Shown: positions 10,755-20,544 of the stretch, one piece after another | Layout of the letters: every line of letters starts with the position of its first letter | Position numbering within the stretch: position 1 is the first letter of the stretch | Assembly (NCBI GenBank): GCA_018669845.1 | Contig: JABHSO010000025.1 | Span: forward strand, 18,314 to 82,313 | DNA from: Gammaproteobacteria bacterium | Lineage (GTDB): Bacteria; Pseudomonadota; Gammaproteobacteria; GCA-001735895 | Reading direction: 5' to 3' | Length of the DNA stretch: 64,000 nt | Program-made: the position numbers and the translations under genes | The notes under the pieces: model-generated | Seen by the model: the letters and a program-made list of their open reading frames with translations, nothing else | Database searches by the model: none | Told to the model about the DNA's origin: nothing

Positions 10755-12230
10755 ATGTTCTCATTCTCAGCACAATATTCTGATGGTGAAAATAGCTATA
10801 AACTAATTGCCGCTTTATTTCTTCGCCTACTGGCACTTATATATTTTATAGCTTTTTTTACGCTGACTTTTCAAATTACCGGCCTGGCTGGTGAAGACGG
10901 TATATTGCCGTTAAGTCCCTGGTTAAATTACTTGTTGAATGACCTTGGGGGTACTGCCTTTCTCCACTTCCCGATGCTGTTCTGGTTTGATCAGAGTAAT
11001 ACCTTTCTACAATCTGCTGCCTGGGCGGGTTGTGTTTTTTCAGCTTTATTATTTCTTAATATCTGGCCTAGAATTAACCTGATTCTATTATTTATTTTTT
11101 ATCTGTCGCTGGTTACTGCTGGCCAGACCTTTATGAATTTTCAGTGGGATGGCTTGTTGCTAGAAGCTGGTTTTCTGGCAATATTTCTAAGGCCTGATTC
11201 AAAGATAATGATCTTTTTGTTCCGCTGGTTATTATTCAGATTACGCTTTATGTCTGGTATTTCTAAATTTGCCATGGGTGATCCTTCCTGGCTGGGCATG
11301 ACAGCATTAATTTTTTACTTTGAAACACAGCCTTTACCTCATGTGGGTGCCTGGTTTTTCCATAATTTACCAGAAATCCTACTGCTTACAGCTACAGTTC
11401 TGGTATTGATTGTTGAAATTATTGTGCCCTTCATGATGTTTTTGCCACGAAAATATCGCCTGATAGCTGCATGGGTCACACTTGGTTTACAGCTGCTTAT
11501 TTTATTTTCTAGCAATCATAACTGGTTTAACTTTTTGAGCATTGCACTTTGTTTATTCCTGTTTGATGACAAGGCGGTTCGACGAATAATTACCGGTGGC
11601 TTAGAGCGATGGTTAACCATGAGCTGGTCAAAAAGACTGGTAAATAGACCAACAGTATTATCAGCCTATACATGTTATATGCTGGCAATAGTATTGGTGA
11701 CAGGTGGGTTACTCAGTATTCATCGGTTAGCCACTAATCAAAGTCTGGGTAAATTTGCCGATGGATCTATTGATTTGTTGCAGCAGTGGCATATTGTGAA
11801 TGCTTACCATGTCTTTCCAACCATGACGACCCGTCAGATAGAGTTGAAAATTGAAGGTTCAATTGACGGCATTGATTGGAAGGAGTATGAATTTGTGTAT
11901 CGCCCGAACGAGCTTTCTACTCGACCTGCTATCGTTTTGCCGCATCATCCCCGGCTGGACTGGATGATGTGGTTTGTGCCTTTTCATCCCAGATTTTTGC
12001 CCTGGTTTGATTCTTTTCTGATCGCTTTACTGGACAATTCTGCAGATGTGACGGCTATGCTGAAACATAATCCCTTTAAAGATCAGGCTCCTAATTTTAT
12101 TCGAGTGAATAGCTGGCACTATGAATTTACAACGCCTGAGGAAAGAGAGTTGACAGGGAATTGGTGGAAGCGAACTTACCTGGGGCCTTTTGACCCTTTG
12201 CCCGGTAAGTTCAGATTAAATAAACTGTAA
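10755..12230 (+). CDS. Lipase maturation factor (LMF)-family membrane protein
   Basis: Multi-TM; QWDGLLLEAGFLAIFLRP, RLRFMSGISKFAMGDPSW, and C-terminal DGIDWKEYEFVYRP. Confidence 0.85.
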   Translation: MFSFSAQYSDGENSYKLIAALFLRLLALIYFIAFFTLTFQITGLAGEDGILPLSPWLNYLLNDLGGTAFLHFPMLFWFDQSNTFLQSAAWAGCVFSALLFLNIWPRINLILLFIFYLSLVTAGQTFMNFQWDGLLLEAGFLAIFLRPDSKIMIFLFRWLLFRLRFMSGISKFAMGDPSWLGMTALIFYFETQPLPHVGAWFFHNLPEILLLTATVLVLIVEIIVPFMMFLPRKYRLIAAWVTLGLQLLILFSSNHNWFNFLSIALCLFLFDDKAVRRIITGGLERWLTMSWSKRLVNRPTVLSAYTCYMLAIVLVTGGLLSIHRLATNQSLGKFADGSIDLLQQWHIVNAYHVFPTMTTRQIELKIEGSIDGIDWKEYEFVYRPNELSTRPAIVLPHHPRLDWMMWFVPFHPRFLPWFDSFLIALLDNSADVTAMLKHNPFKDQAPNFIRVNSWHYEFTTPEERELTGNWWKRTYLGPFDPLPGKFRLNKL

Positions 12231-12247
12231 GGTGCGCAGAGCGCACC
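12231..12247. repeat. Short GC-rich hairpin immediately after the LMF-like stop codon
   Basis: ggtgcgcagagcgcacc; perfect inverted repeat. Confidence 0.6.
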
Positions 12248-12250
12248 ATG

Positions 12251-12361
12251 TTACGAATTGATATCGCTTTCTTCGCTTAATTCAGTTTCTGAATCATCCT
12301 TTGGTTCAAGGATTTTTTGTTTATCTTCTTCTGTAAGAATGATGGTTTCATCTTCACACAT
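12251..12361 (-). CDS. Unlisted 36-aa acidic micro-ORF, putative small peptide
   Basis: Manual translation MCEDETIILTEEDKQKILEPKDDSETELSEESDINS; AGGTG Shine-Dalgarno-like site 5-6 nt upstream; 28 nt downstream of the 386-aa gene. Confidence 0.5.
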   Translation of the reverse strand: MCEDETIILTEEDKQKILEPKDDSETELSEESDINS

Positions 12362-12388
12362 AATAACACCTATTAATTTATTATTATT

Positions 12389-13549
12389 CTAACCTGGCCA
12401 ATAGTCAGTCTTTATAGCTTCTCCAAGATCAGCATCTATCAATCTCTGTCTTACTTCAAGTAGTTTCTCAATGAGTAAAGGTTCAGCTTTTTCATAAGCA
12501 TCTACATCGGGTGCACGTCTTACGACTACACCCAGTAATTCAGTGATTGCATTACCGATAGAATTTTGACTTATTGTCACAACCCATTTACCTGCATCAT
12601 TTCTATAAATGAGTTGCTTAAAAGCAGGTTGCCAGCGAATAGAGTTTGCGTATTTTGCATCTTTGATACACTGATCTCTAACGATTTTGGCGGTGCTTAG
12701 AAAGTCATTATTAAATAATAATTTTTCGATTACCTGATCTTTAAAATAGATGTCTCTTGGTATATCACCATTTCGAGTTGAAACCTGAGTAAAAAATGTA
12801 CGGTAAAAATCAATGAAACCTTTTAAAATCATGTCGTATTCTTTCCAGAAACTCACTTCTTTAATGGCATCGATTCCACCTTCTATTTCCCAGCAGGGTA
12901 AGCCCTGTGGATAACCAGTGAGCTTTAATTGTGATGAATCTCCAATAACAGGTTTTAAAATGTTGAAATCAAGGGTTTCAAAAAAGGCACAATAAGCTTC
13001 ATGCATATAACTTTGAAAAAGACTGTGCTGACCACCATCGGTTAAATTGGGATTATTTTTATCAGCAACTTCTGCATCACGTAATTGTTGTTTATCGAAT
13101 ACGATGAAATGATTGTGCAACATACGAATACTGGGAACACCGGGTGATGTCATTGGCCAGGTGGCATCCAGACTTGCTTCTCCACATAATATTAGATGAT
13201 TTTCAGGATTTGGAAATGACTCCTCCATGTATTCAATCAATATCTGGTTCATTCGATTCCACACATTACGAACCTTTTCCGGAACCTGAGTTCTTCTAAC
13301 AGGGCGACCTAAAGGGTCAAGAATACATTTTGAAGTATTGTAAATAATGGAAGTATCGAATACATTGGAGTGTCCCAGTGCTTTCCGGTACATCAATAGA
13401 TTTTCAGCATTTTGTAGCAGGCCGTTGTTATGCTCAAGATCGTTTAAATTTTCTGTGCTATTGAAAAATTCATTTGGTTTCATTCCTTCGGGTACATCAA
13501 GAGGAATAGGGCGGAAAGGAGTTGTGATTTCTCTAGGTCCGATTGTCAT
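12389..13549 (-). CDS. Conserved-looking hypothetical protein, 386 aa, no recognised family
   Basis: Long ORF with normal composition; notable motif GVPSIRMLHNHFIVF. Confidence 0.7.
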   Translation of the reverse strand: MTIGPREITTPFRPIPLDVPEGMKPNEFFNSTENLNDLEHNNGLLQNAENLLMYRKALGHSNVFDTSIIYNTSKCILDPLGRPVRRTQVPEKVRNVWNRMNQILIEYMEESFPNPENHLILCGEASLDATWPMTSPGVPSIRMLHNHFIVFDKQQLRDAEVADKNNPNLTDGGQHSLFQSYMHEAYCAFFETLDFNILKPVIGDSSQLKLTGYPQGLPCWEIEGGIDAIKEVSFWKEYDMILKGFIDFYRTFFTQVSTRNGDIPRDIYFKDQVIEKLLFNNDFLSTAKIVRDQCIKDAKYANSIRWQPAFKQLIYRNDAGKWVVTISQNSIGNAITELLGVVVRRAPDVDAYEKAEPLLIEKLLEVRQRLIDADLGEAIKTDYWPG

Positions 13550-13642
13550 GTTGGTCTCAATATAAATTTGTTAGACGTAAGAATACATGATTTATGGAGA
13601 CTTTAGGCTTCAAAAAAATATAGCTTATTACTTAATAGATGT

Positions 13643-14521
13643 ATGTTAATGAAAAAATCTGAAAATATTCTTTCAGCCAATTCAAAAGGTATATTACTGG
13701 CGAGTATCGGTATCCTGATACTCAGTCCTGATAGTTTACTCATCCGCCTGATTGATATCGATTTATGGACATTGATGTTTTTACGTGGGTTGTTCATGGG
13801 AGTAACGCTCTTTCTACTGAATTTTTTAATCAATAAAAAAGACTCTATTCAACAATATGTAAAACTGGATCGATTTGCCTGGGGCATTATTGTGCTGATG
13901 ACGATAAGCTCTTTTTTCTTTGTGTCGGCTATTCAAACTACGTCTGTTGCGCATACATTAATAATTGTTGGAGCCGCTCCTGTCGTGGCAGCAATATTGG
14001 GTTTAATCTTCTTACGAGAAAAAGTTTCTACAGCTACCTGGATCACCATAATGGTTGTAGTAATCGGTCTGATATTCGTGGTTTATGATGACCAGCAAAG
14101 CAGCTTGTTGGGGGATATGTACGCACTGGCTGCCTGCTTGTTGTGGTCCACAAATTTTATCCTTGCCAGATTGACCCGAATGAAAAATATGCTTTCAGCA
14201 ATGAGTGTGAGCGGATTTTTAATGGCTTTATGCAGTTTTCCTCTGGCTAATTTGAGTATTATCAGTTTTGAACAAATTATGCTGGGCTTGTTACTGGGAC
14301 TGCTGGTTGGTGTTGCATTTTCCTTAATTACCCTGGCACCACGATTTATTCCTGCAGCTGAAGTCGCTGTTTTTATGCCATTGGAATCTGTATTCGGGTC
14401 GTTACTGGTGTGGTGGTTCCTCGGGGAATACCCGGGTTTGATTTCATTATCAGCAGGACTGGTTATTATCGGGGCTATTATGCTCAATAGTTATTTTCAA
14501 ATTATTAAATCTTCGAAATGA
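13643..14521 (+). CDS. DMT superfamily (EamA) transporter
   Basis: Paired EamA-like 5-TM halves, e.g. IQTTSVAHTLIIVGAAPVVAAILGLIFLREKVS. Confidence 0.9.
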   Translation: MLMKKSENILSANSKGILLASIGILILSPDSLLIRLIDIDLWTLMFLRGLFMGVTLFLLNFLINKKDSIQQYVKLDRFAWGIIVLMTISSFFFVSAIQTTSVAHTLIIVGAAPVVAAILGLIFLREKVSTATWITIMVVVIGLIFVVYDDQQSSLLGDMYALAACLLWSTNFILARLTRMKNMLSAMSVSGFLMALCSFPLANLSIISFEQIMLGLLLGLLVGVAFSLITLAPRFIPAAEVAVFMPLESVFGSLLVWWFLGEYPGLISLSAGLVIIGAIMLNSYFQIIKSSK

Positions 14522-14577
14522 TATGTCGTCATGTGGTATATTTTAGTCAGTAAAATAGCCATTATTCGAGAAAGATT

Positions 14578-15957
14578 ATGTCGCAACAATTTCGTACAGA
14601 AAAAGACAGCATGGGTGAACTTCAGGTTCCAGAAGAAGCCCTTTACCGTGCTCAAACTCAGCGGGCAGTTAATAATTTCCCTATTAGCGGAATTCCAATA
14701 CCCCGGCAGGTTATTCGAGCTTTAGGACTGGTTAAAATTGCCTGTGCCCGCAGCAATTTTCAGCTGGGTGATCTCGATGATGATCTTGCAAAAGCTATTG
14801 AAAAAGCAGCAAATAAAGTGGTTAGCGGTGATGTTGATGAGCACTTTCCGATAGACATTTTTCAAACCGGTTCTGGCACCAGTAGTAACATGAATACCAA
14901 TGAAGTCATTTCAACTCTGGCGAGTGATGGTGATTTTAAAGTGCACCCGAATGACCATGTCAATATGGGGCAAAGTTCTAATGATGTATTCCCTTCTGCA
15001 ATTCATGTTAGTGCCTGTCTGGCAATTCATGAACAGTTGATACCTGCACTGGCTCATCTGGAAAAAACGTTGAATGATAAAGCAGAAGAGCTTAAAGACG
15101 TTGTCACAACCGGTCGTACTCACTTAATGGATGCCATGCCTATTACACTCGGGCAGGAGTTAGGAGGTTGGTCAACACAGATTAAAATGGGTTTATATCG
15201 AGTTCAGTCGAGTTTAACCCGCTTGCAAAAATTACCACAGGGTGGAACCGCTGTTGGTACGGGAATCAATGCTCATGAAGATTTTGCAGAAAAAGTGTGT
15301 GCTGAGCTGGCTTCATTAACCGGGGTACGATTTGCCCCCAAGGAAAACTTCTTTGAAGGTTTGAGTGCTCAGGATGCAGCTGTAGAAATGAGCGGACAAT
15401 TAAAAACCGTAGCCGTTTCGATGATGAAAATTTCCAATGATTTACGCTGGATGAATTCAGGGCCTCTTGCTGGAATTGGTGAAATTGCTTTACCAGCTTT
15501 GCAACCGGGAAGTTCAATCATGCCGGGAAAGGTAAACCCGGTAATTCCTGAAGCAGTCACTATGGTGTGTGCTCAGGTAATCGGAAACGATACGACAATC
15601 ACCATTGGTGGTCAGTCGGGTAATTTTCAACTAAATGTAATGCTACCAGTGATTGCCCATAATTTGATCCAAAGTATCGAACTGTTAGCGAATGCTGCAC
15701 GAGTTCTGGCCGATAAAGCCATCGATGGTTTTACGGTGAATCATGACAACATCAATAAAGCATTATCAGCTAATCCGATTCTGGTCACGGCGTTAAATCC
15801 GGTTATTGGTTATGAACTAGGGGCCAAGATTGCAAAAACAGCTTACGCTGAAAAAAGACCAGTACTGGATGTTGCCAAAGAACTGTGTGATTTATCTGAA
15901 GATGAGCTAAAGAAACTGTTAGATCCTGCAAAAATGACTCAAGGTGGTATTGGCTAG
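14578..15957 (+). CDS. fumC: Class II fumarate hydratase
   Basis: IFQTGSGTSSNMNTNEVI; GSSIMPGKVNPVIPEA signature. Confidence 0.97.
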   Translation: MSQQFRTEKDSMGELQVPEEALYRAQTQRAVNNFPISGIPIPRQVIRALGLVKIACARSNFQLGDLDDDLAKAIEKAANKVVSGDVDEHFPIDIFQTGSGTSSNMNTNEVISTLASDGDFKVHPNDHVNMGQSSNDVFPSAIHVSACLAIHEQLIPALAHLEKTLNDKAEELKDVVTTGRTHLMDAMPITLGQELGGWSTQIKMGLYRVQSSLTRLQKLPQGGTAVGTGINAHEDFAEKVCAELASLTGVRFAPKENFFEGLSAQDAAVEMSGQLKTVAVSMMKISNDLRWMNSGPLAGIGEIALPALQPGSSIMPGKVNPVIPEAVTMVCAQVIGNDTTITIGGQSGNFQLNVMLPVIAHNLIQSIELLANAARVLADKAIDGFTVNHDNINKALSANPILVTALNPVIGYELGAKIAKTAYAEKRPVLDVAKELCDLSEDELKKLLDPAKMTQGGIG

Positions 15958-15983
15958 TCACCGTAAAGTATGCGTTGATGTAA

Positions 15984-16008
15984 GTAGGGTGCGCACGACA
16001 CACCCTAC
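15984..16008. repeat. Intergenic hairpin of the GTAGGGTG(Y)GC family
   Basis: gtagggtgcgcacgacacaccctac; 8-bp perfect arms. Confidence 0.7.
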
Positions 16009-16026
16009 GGTTAAAGTCTTTAAACT

Positions 16027-16569
16027 ATGAAAAAAGAAAATCAAGTTATTGTCGATTCAGTTATAAGCTGGTTTGAAAAAGCTGTTCTGGGTTTAAACCT
16101 ATGCCCCTTTGCTGCAAAACCCTATCGGCTTGGGGCTATTCGTTTTGAGTTATCTAAAGCTACCGATGATGAATCCTGTCTGGTAGACCTATTATTAAAT
16201 CTGAACTTACTCGATGATCAAACCGATATTGAAACAATGGTTCTCATCATTCCTAATCATTTCAAACTATTTTCTGATTATAACCAGTTTTTAGATCTGG
16301 CTGATGCGTTAATTGAACAGCAAGGCTGGGATGGGATTTATCAGATAGCGAGTTTTCATCCTGACTATGTGTTTGCAAATAATGATGAAAATGATCGATC
16401 AAACTGGACGAATCGTTCACCTTATCCATTGCTGCATTTAATTCGAGAAACATCAATTAATAATGCAGTTGAATCTCATCCTGATATAAATGCGATTCCA
16501 CAGCGTAATGTTGAGCTCTTAAGATCTTTGAGTGAAGATAAATTAAAAGAAATTTTTGGAGATCACTAA
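16027..16569 (+). CDS. DUF1415 family protein
   Basis: WFEKAVLGLNLCPFAAKPYR ... YQIASFHPDYVFA ... NRSPYPLLHLIRE. Confidence 0.9.
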   Translation: MKKENQVIVDSVISWFEKAVLGLNLCPFAAKPYRLGAIRFELSKATDDESCLVDLLLNLNLLDDQTDIETMVLIIPNHFKLFSDYNQFLDLADALIEQQGWDGIYQIASFHPDYVFANNDENDRSNWTNRSPYPLLHLIRETSINNAVESHPDINAIPQRNVELLRSLSEDKLKEIFGDH

Positions 16570-16607
16570 TTAAAAATGCCGTGCAAGCTGTGCTCTACCA
16601 GCTACTT

Positions 16608-17099
16608 CTACTTTATTTGTTCATCTATATATCTGGCGGCATCTTCTAATTCACTTTGATTGAATACCCGGATACCATTTTGTTGTAACAGGGCGGCTGT
16701 TACACCTGCACCTTCACGTAATTGATTGTTAAATGATCCATCATAGATCAGTTTATTTCCACAGGAAGGACTGCGTTTTGATAATATTGCTATAGTTATA
16801 TTATGCTTTTCACACAGTGAAAGAGCCTGTTGAGCGCCACTGAGAAATTCATCAGTTACATTATTTCCCGCTTTATCGACTACTGTTGCTGAACCCGCCA
16901 GAACATTATTTCCATCACCCCCAATAATCTCGGCAGCTATTCTTGGTACTGGAAGCCCGCCTGAAACTTCCGGGCAAAATGACATGACTCTATTGTTTTC
17001 GATCCAGCTGTTTAGCAATTTATTTTCTATGTGCTTATTTTTACCATCGTATCTTACGAGTTCTCCCAACAGGCAGGAGCTGACTAATATTTTTTGCAT
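16608..17099 (-). CDS. DUF523 family protein
   Basis: ILVSSCLLGELVRYDGK ... SFCPEVSGGLPVPR ... ILSKRSPSCG. Confidence 0.93.
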   Translation of the reverse strand: MQKILVSSCLLGELVRYDGKNKHIENKLLNSWIENNRVMSFCPEVSGGLPVPRIAAEIIGGDGNNVLAGSATVVDKAGNNVTDEFLSGAQQALSLCEKHNITIAILSKRSPSCGNKLIYDGSFNNQLREGAGVTAALLQQNGIRVFNQSELEDAARYIDEQIK

Positions 17100-17392
17100 A
17101 GATCGTTTAACCTTTTAGAAGGTCAATATCTGGCAGATTAAGTTGAACCTGCTGCCAGCTATCATAAAGAAAGAATATCAGCCATTGATTTAACATGACT
17201 ATTTTTCCAGTTGATAATAGTTGATGATTCTAAATATTTATTCATATGCAAATTATAGGGTATGAAATTTAATCACAATAATTTCGAAAATGAATAGCTG
17301 TATTTATTATGGATAAAAATGAGTTTATTGTTATACACTCTTTACATATTATAAAAAATACTTAATTAATTCATGTTTAGCTGTTTATCAGC

Positions 17393-19009
17393 ATGATTTC
17401 TAACATTTTACAGGATGCCAGTTTGGAAGAATCTACCGAAATTACTAAAAAAGCTAAAAAGAAAAAAAAGGCTGCATACAGTAAAGCTGTTGAAACCATG
17501 TATCGTAATTCTTACAGGGCACAGCTTGACCTAATCTCCCTGGCAGCCACTAAAGCCAATATCATGATTTCGTTAAATGGCTTCATTGTGTCAATTTTAA
17601 TGGTGTCAGGTTCTTTTATTTTTGTGAATGACCCTGGCTTCCTGGTTCCTGCAGTTATATTTTTACTGACATCCGCATCGTCCATTTATTTTGCTTTATC
17701 TTCTGCTTCTCCTGAGGCACCGGTAAAACGTAGAAGCCTGCTGAAGTGCCTGGTGGCCTATTTCACCGGCAAAGTAAGCCTGAAAGAGTTTAATGATTAT
17801 AGAGAAGCACCTAAAGATGTATTTGATCGTCAAAATTCTAATATCTTAATTTTTGAAGATTATGCCAAGGTATCTAAAAAGGTTTATCTGGAATGCATGG
17901 ATGAACTCATTAATGATCCTGATAAACTCTATGCCAAGATGAGCGACCAGCTTTATTATTTGGGTAAAGTAGCCGATAAAAAATATACTACTCTCAGGTA
18001 TTCTTACTCAATTTTTCGCTGGGGTTTGATTCTATCAATAATTGTTTTTTTAGTTATAAAGTCATTACACCTTCTTTTTCCTCATACCAGTGTGGCTTCC
18101 AGCGACATCATTGTTAATTCAGGAATCAAAACATTTGATAAAATTTATGAACCTTCTGGAGTCCAAAGCCTGTTAGATGGTCGTCTGGTTGTTATCGAAG
18201 ATGAAGCTTCGCAAGCCTTGCATGTTTTAGATATAAAACAGGATGGAAGTTTTAAAGAAAATAAGCGCCTGACTCAAAAATTAATGAAATCATTCAACAC
18301 TAAGTTAAATGATCTTGAAGGTGTAACCCTGGGGCCGGATGGTTATATCTATGCTATTACCTCTCACCAGAGAAATTTGAGTGGAGAAAGATCCTCTGAT
18401 CGAGAACAGTTAATTCGATTTAAAATTGAAGGGAATAGGATTATAGATGTGGGTAGTTATGGAAAACTGACCGATGATATTGAGCAGTCTGGCATTTTGG
18501 GCGAGGTTGATGAACAGGGTAATGGTGGAATAGTAAATATCAATATTGAATCATTGTGCTTTGACCGGGAAGGTAACTTATTGATCGGATTTAGAGCTCC
18601 TTTGAATTCTGAAAAAACTATAGTTGGTGTTTTAGAAAACCCAACGGATATCTTTGAATATAAAGCTAAACCAATAATTTCACCACAACCGTTACTGCTG
18701 GATTTATTTGGTGGGGGTATTCGTGCGATGTCTTATGATCGAATTTTAAGAGGGTACCTGATCAGTAATGAGATATACGGAATTAATAATAATAAAAAGA
18801 AAGTTTCTCAGATTTTATTCTGGGATGGTGAAAAAACACACCGTACGCATCGAATGGCTCAACCGGGGCTAAAAAATATAGAAGGCATAACTTCAGTGAG
18901 GTATGGCGACAATACCCGGATACTGTTGAGCAGTGATGATGGTAAAAAAGCTAAGGAGAAAACAGCCAGTTATTTGTTTCTGAAATATATTGAATTATCT
19001 GACAAATAA
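17393..19009 (+). CDS. Fusion: N-terminal Pycsar-effector-like TM domain (PycTM/DUF5706-like) plus C-terminal DUF3616/esterase-like beta-propeller
   Basis: N-term KAVETMYRNSYRAQLDLISLAATKANIMISLNGFIVSIL...KKYTTLRYSYSIFRWGLILSIIVFLV resembles PycTM proteins. C-term PSGVQSLLDGRLVVIEDEASQALHVLDI...NDLEGVTLGPDGYIYAITSHQRN resembles DUF3616. Confidence 0.75.
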   Translation: MISNILQDASLEESTEITKKAKKKKKAAYSKAVETMYRNSYRAQLDLISLAATKANIMISLNGFIVSILMVSGSFIFVNDPGFLVPAVIFLLTSASSIYFALSSASPEAPVKRRSLLKCLVAYFTGKVSLKEFNDYREAPKDVFDRQNSNILIFEDYAKVSKKVYLECMDELINDPDKLYAKMSDQLYYLGKVADKKYTTLRYSYSIFRWGLILSIIVFLVIKSLHLLFPHTSVASSDIIVNSGIKTFDKIYEPSGVQSLLDGRLVVIEDEASQALHVLDIKQDGSFKENKRLTQKLMKSFNTKLNDLEGVTLGPDGYIYAITSHQRNLSGERSSDREQLIRFKIEGNRIIDVGSYGKLTDDIEQSGILGEVDEQGNGGIVNINIESLCFDREGNLLIGFRAPLNSEKTIVGVLENPTDIFEYKAKPIISPQPLLLDLFGGGIRAMSYDRILRGYLISNEIYGINNNKKKVSQILFWDGEKTHRTHRMAQPGLKNIEGITSVRYGDNTRILLSSDDGKKAKEKTASYLFLKYIELSDK

Positions 19010-19013
19010 TAAG

Positions 19014-20045
19014 TTATTTAGCCGGACGATATTCAAATTTAGCTCTAACTACACCATGATCTGATGAGCCATGCTTTTTATGGTCTTTTAAATGAAGGTG
19101 ATCATTATGCAGATCCATGCCTTTAAATGCCCATAATCTGAATTTTGAATTATCATAAAATTCCTGAGAAACCAGGATTTGATCTAGAGACTCATGTGTA
19201 TTTTTAAAAACATGAGTGTAGTAAATGTCTCTTAAACTACGATATTCCTGCAGTGTCTCTACGGTATATAAAGATGTATCACTACCTCCCTTAGAGTAGC
19301 CACTCAACAGGTAATTGGGTTGTTCGGTCAATATATTCAATGTGTTGCTATGTTGTGAGTCATTACAATCACCTAAAACCACGACCGGGTTTGAATTGTT
19401 TTTCATTTCATCGGTAAGCATCATGCGTAGTGCGGAAGCTTCGGCGGTTCTTCTGATAGTTGAAATTGCAGAACCTATGGATATTCGATGTTTTGAATAA
19501 TATTCATTGTTATCTTTGTACCATTTCTCCCTGTGAATATGGGTAGGACCTTTCGATTTAAAGTGCACCACATAAACTGAAATCACCTTTCCATTTTTAC
19601 GCGGACGAATTTTAAAGTGCAAAACAGGGCGTGAAAATTTATTGATTGAAACTGAGATGTTAGATGATTGGGCATCATCACCCCCACTAATCAACCTAAA
19701 ATCAGGTGGAAATTTATTAATCCATTCGGGTTGACCGACTAATAAATTATTTCGTACAGCTCCAGCACATACAATTTTGCCACTATGATTTTCAGGCACT
19801 AGTAACTGGTATTTAGAATCCAGGCCGGCTGAGATAAATACATCCTGTAGTGCCTGATGATGCCAGAGCTCCTGGAATCCCCAGACATCTGATTTTAGCT
19901 CTGTTAGTACTGAAGCGGTCCAGTCTACTTTTTTATCATAATCTGCCTGATTCCAGCCATCGGTATCTCTATAGATGGGCAAACCGGGTTTGTTGATGTT
20001 ATAGAGATTACAGGTTGCAAAGCTAATTTTAGTTCGAGCTGCCAT
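19014..20045 (-). CDS. Endonuclease/exonuclease/phosphatase family protein
   Basis: ISFATCNLYNIN, DVWGFQELWH, VVVLGDCNDS, and C-terminal SSDHGVVRAKF. Confidence 0.9.
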   Translation of the reverse strand: MAARTKISFATCNLYNINKPGLPIYRDTDGWNQADYDKKVDWTASVLTELKSDVWGFQELWHHQALQDVFISAGLDSKYQLLVPENHSGKIVCAGAVRNNLLVGQPEWINKFPPDFRLISGGDDAQSSNISVSINKFSRPVLHFKIRPRKNGKVISVYVVHFKSKGPTHIHREKWYKDNNEYYSKHRISIGSAISTIRRTAEASALRMMLTDEMKNNSNPVVVLGDCNDSQHSNTLNILTEQPNYLLSGYSKGGSDTSLYTVETLQEYRSLRDIYYTHVFKNTHESLDQILVSQEFYDNSKFRLWAFKGMDLHNDHLHLKDHKKHGSSDHGVVRAKFEYRPAK

Positions 20046-20083
20046 GTTTAGTACTCCTTACTTTTTGGCTGAAAATCTTTGGC

Positions 20084-20437
20084 TTACTTATCTGACCAGA
20101 CAGCATATTCATTTCCATTTGGATCGCTAAAATGAAAACGACGTCCACCTGGAAAAGTAAATATTGGTTTGATTATTAAGCCACCGGACTTTTCGATTTT
20201 TAACAGGGTGGCTTCGAGTTGATTACTATACAAAACGATAAGGGCACTGCCATTTTTAGTGTTGATAGATAATTCTGACTTGTAAAAACCACCGCTTAGA
20301 CCTGAATTTGAGAAAGCAGTATATTCAGGACCATAATCGGTGAATGACCAGCCAAACACTGAAGTAAAAAATGTTTTAGCTGTTTCGATGTTAACGGCAG
20401 GAAATTCTACGTAGTTAATTTTTTCATGGTTACTCAT
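20084..20437 (-). CDS. VOC/glyoxalase family protein
   Basis: INYVEFPAVNIETAKTFFTSVFGWSFTDYGPEYTAF ... GRRFHFSDPNGNEYAVWS. Confidence 0.93.
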   Translation of the reverse strand: MSNHEKINYVEFPAVNIETAKTFFTSVFGWSFTDYGPEYTAFSNSGLSGGFYKSELSINTKNGSALIVLYSNQLEATLLKIEKSGGLIIKPIFTFPGGRRFHFSDPNGNEYAVWSDK

Positions 20438-20544
20438 TAAAATCTCCTGATTTTTAATGCTTAAACAAAAAATTACTGATCAGTTTCAGGCTTTATCATA
20501 CTCTGTGTTTACAGAGTATGAAATATCAGAGTAGGGTGAGCCCG

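Noticed and set aside
14531-14725. ORF overlapping the fumC start in another frame
   Set aside because: Overlaps the strongly supported fumC; composition reflects the alternate frame of that gene
17393-20437. A canonical Pycsar defence operon around the PycTM-like gene
   Set aside because: No pyrimidine or other nucleotide cyclase-like ORF is adjacent; the neighbours are an oppositely oriented EEP-family protein and a VOC protein, so only a PycTM-like domain is claimed
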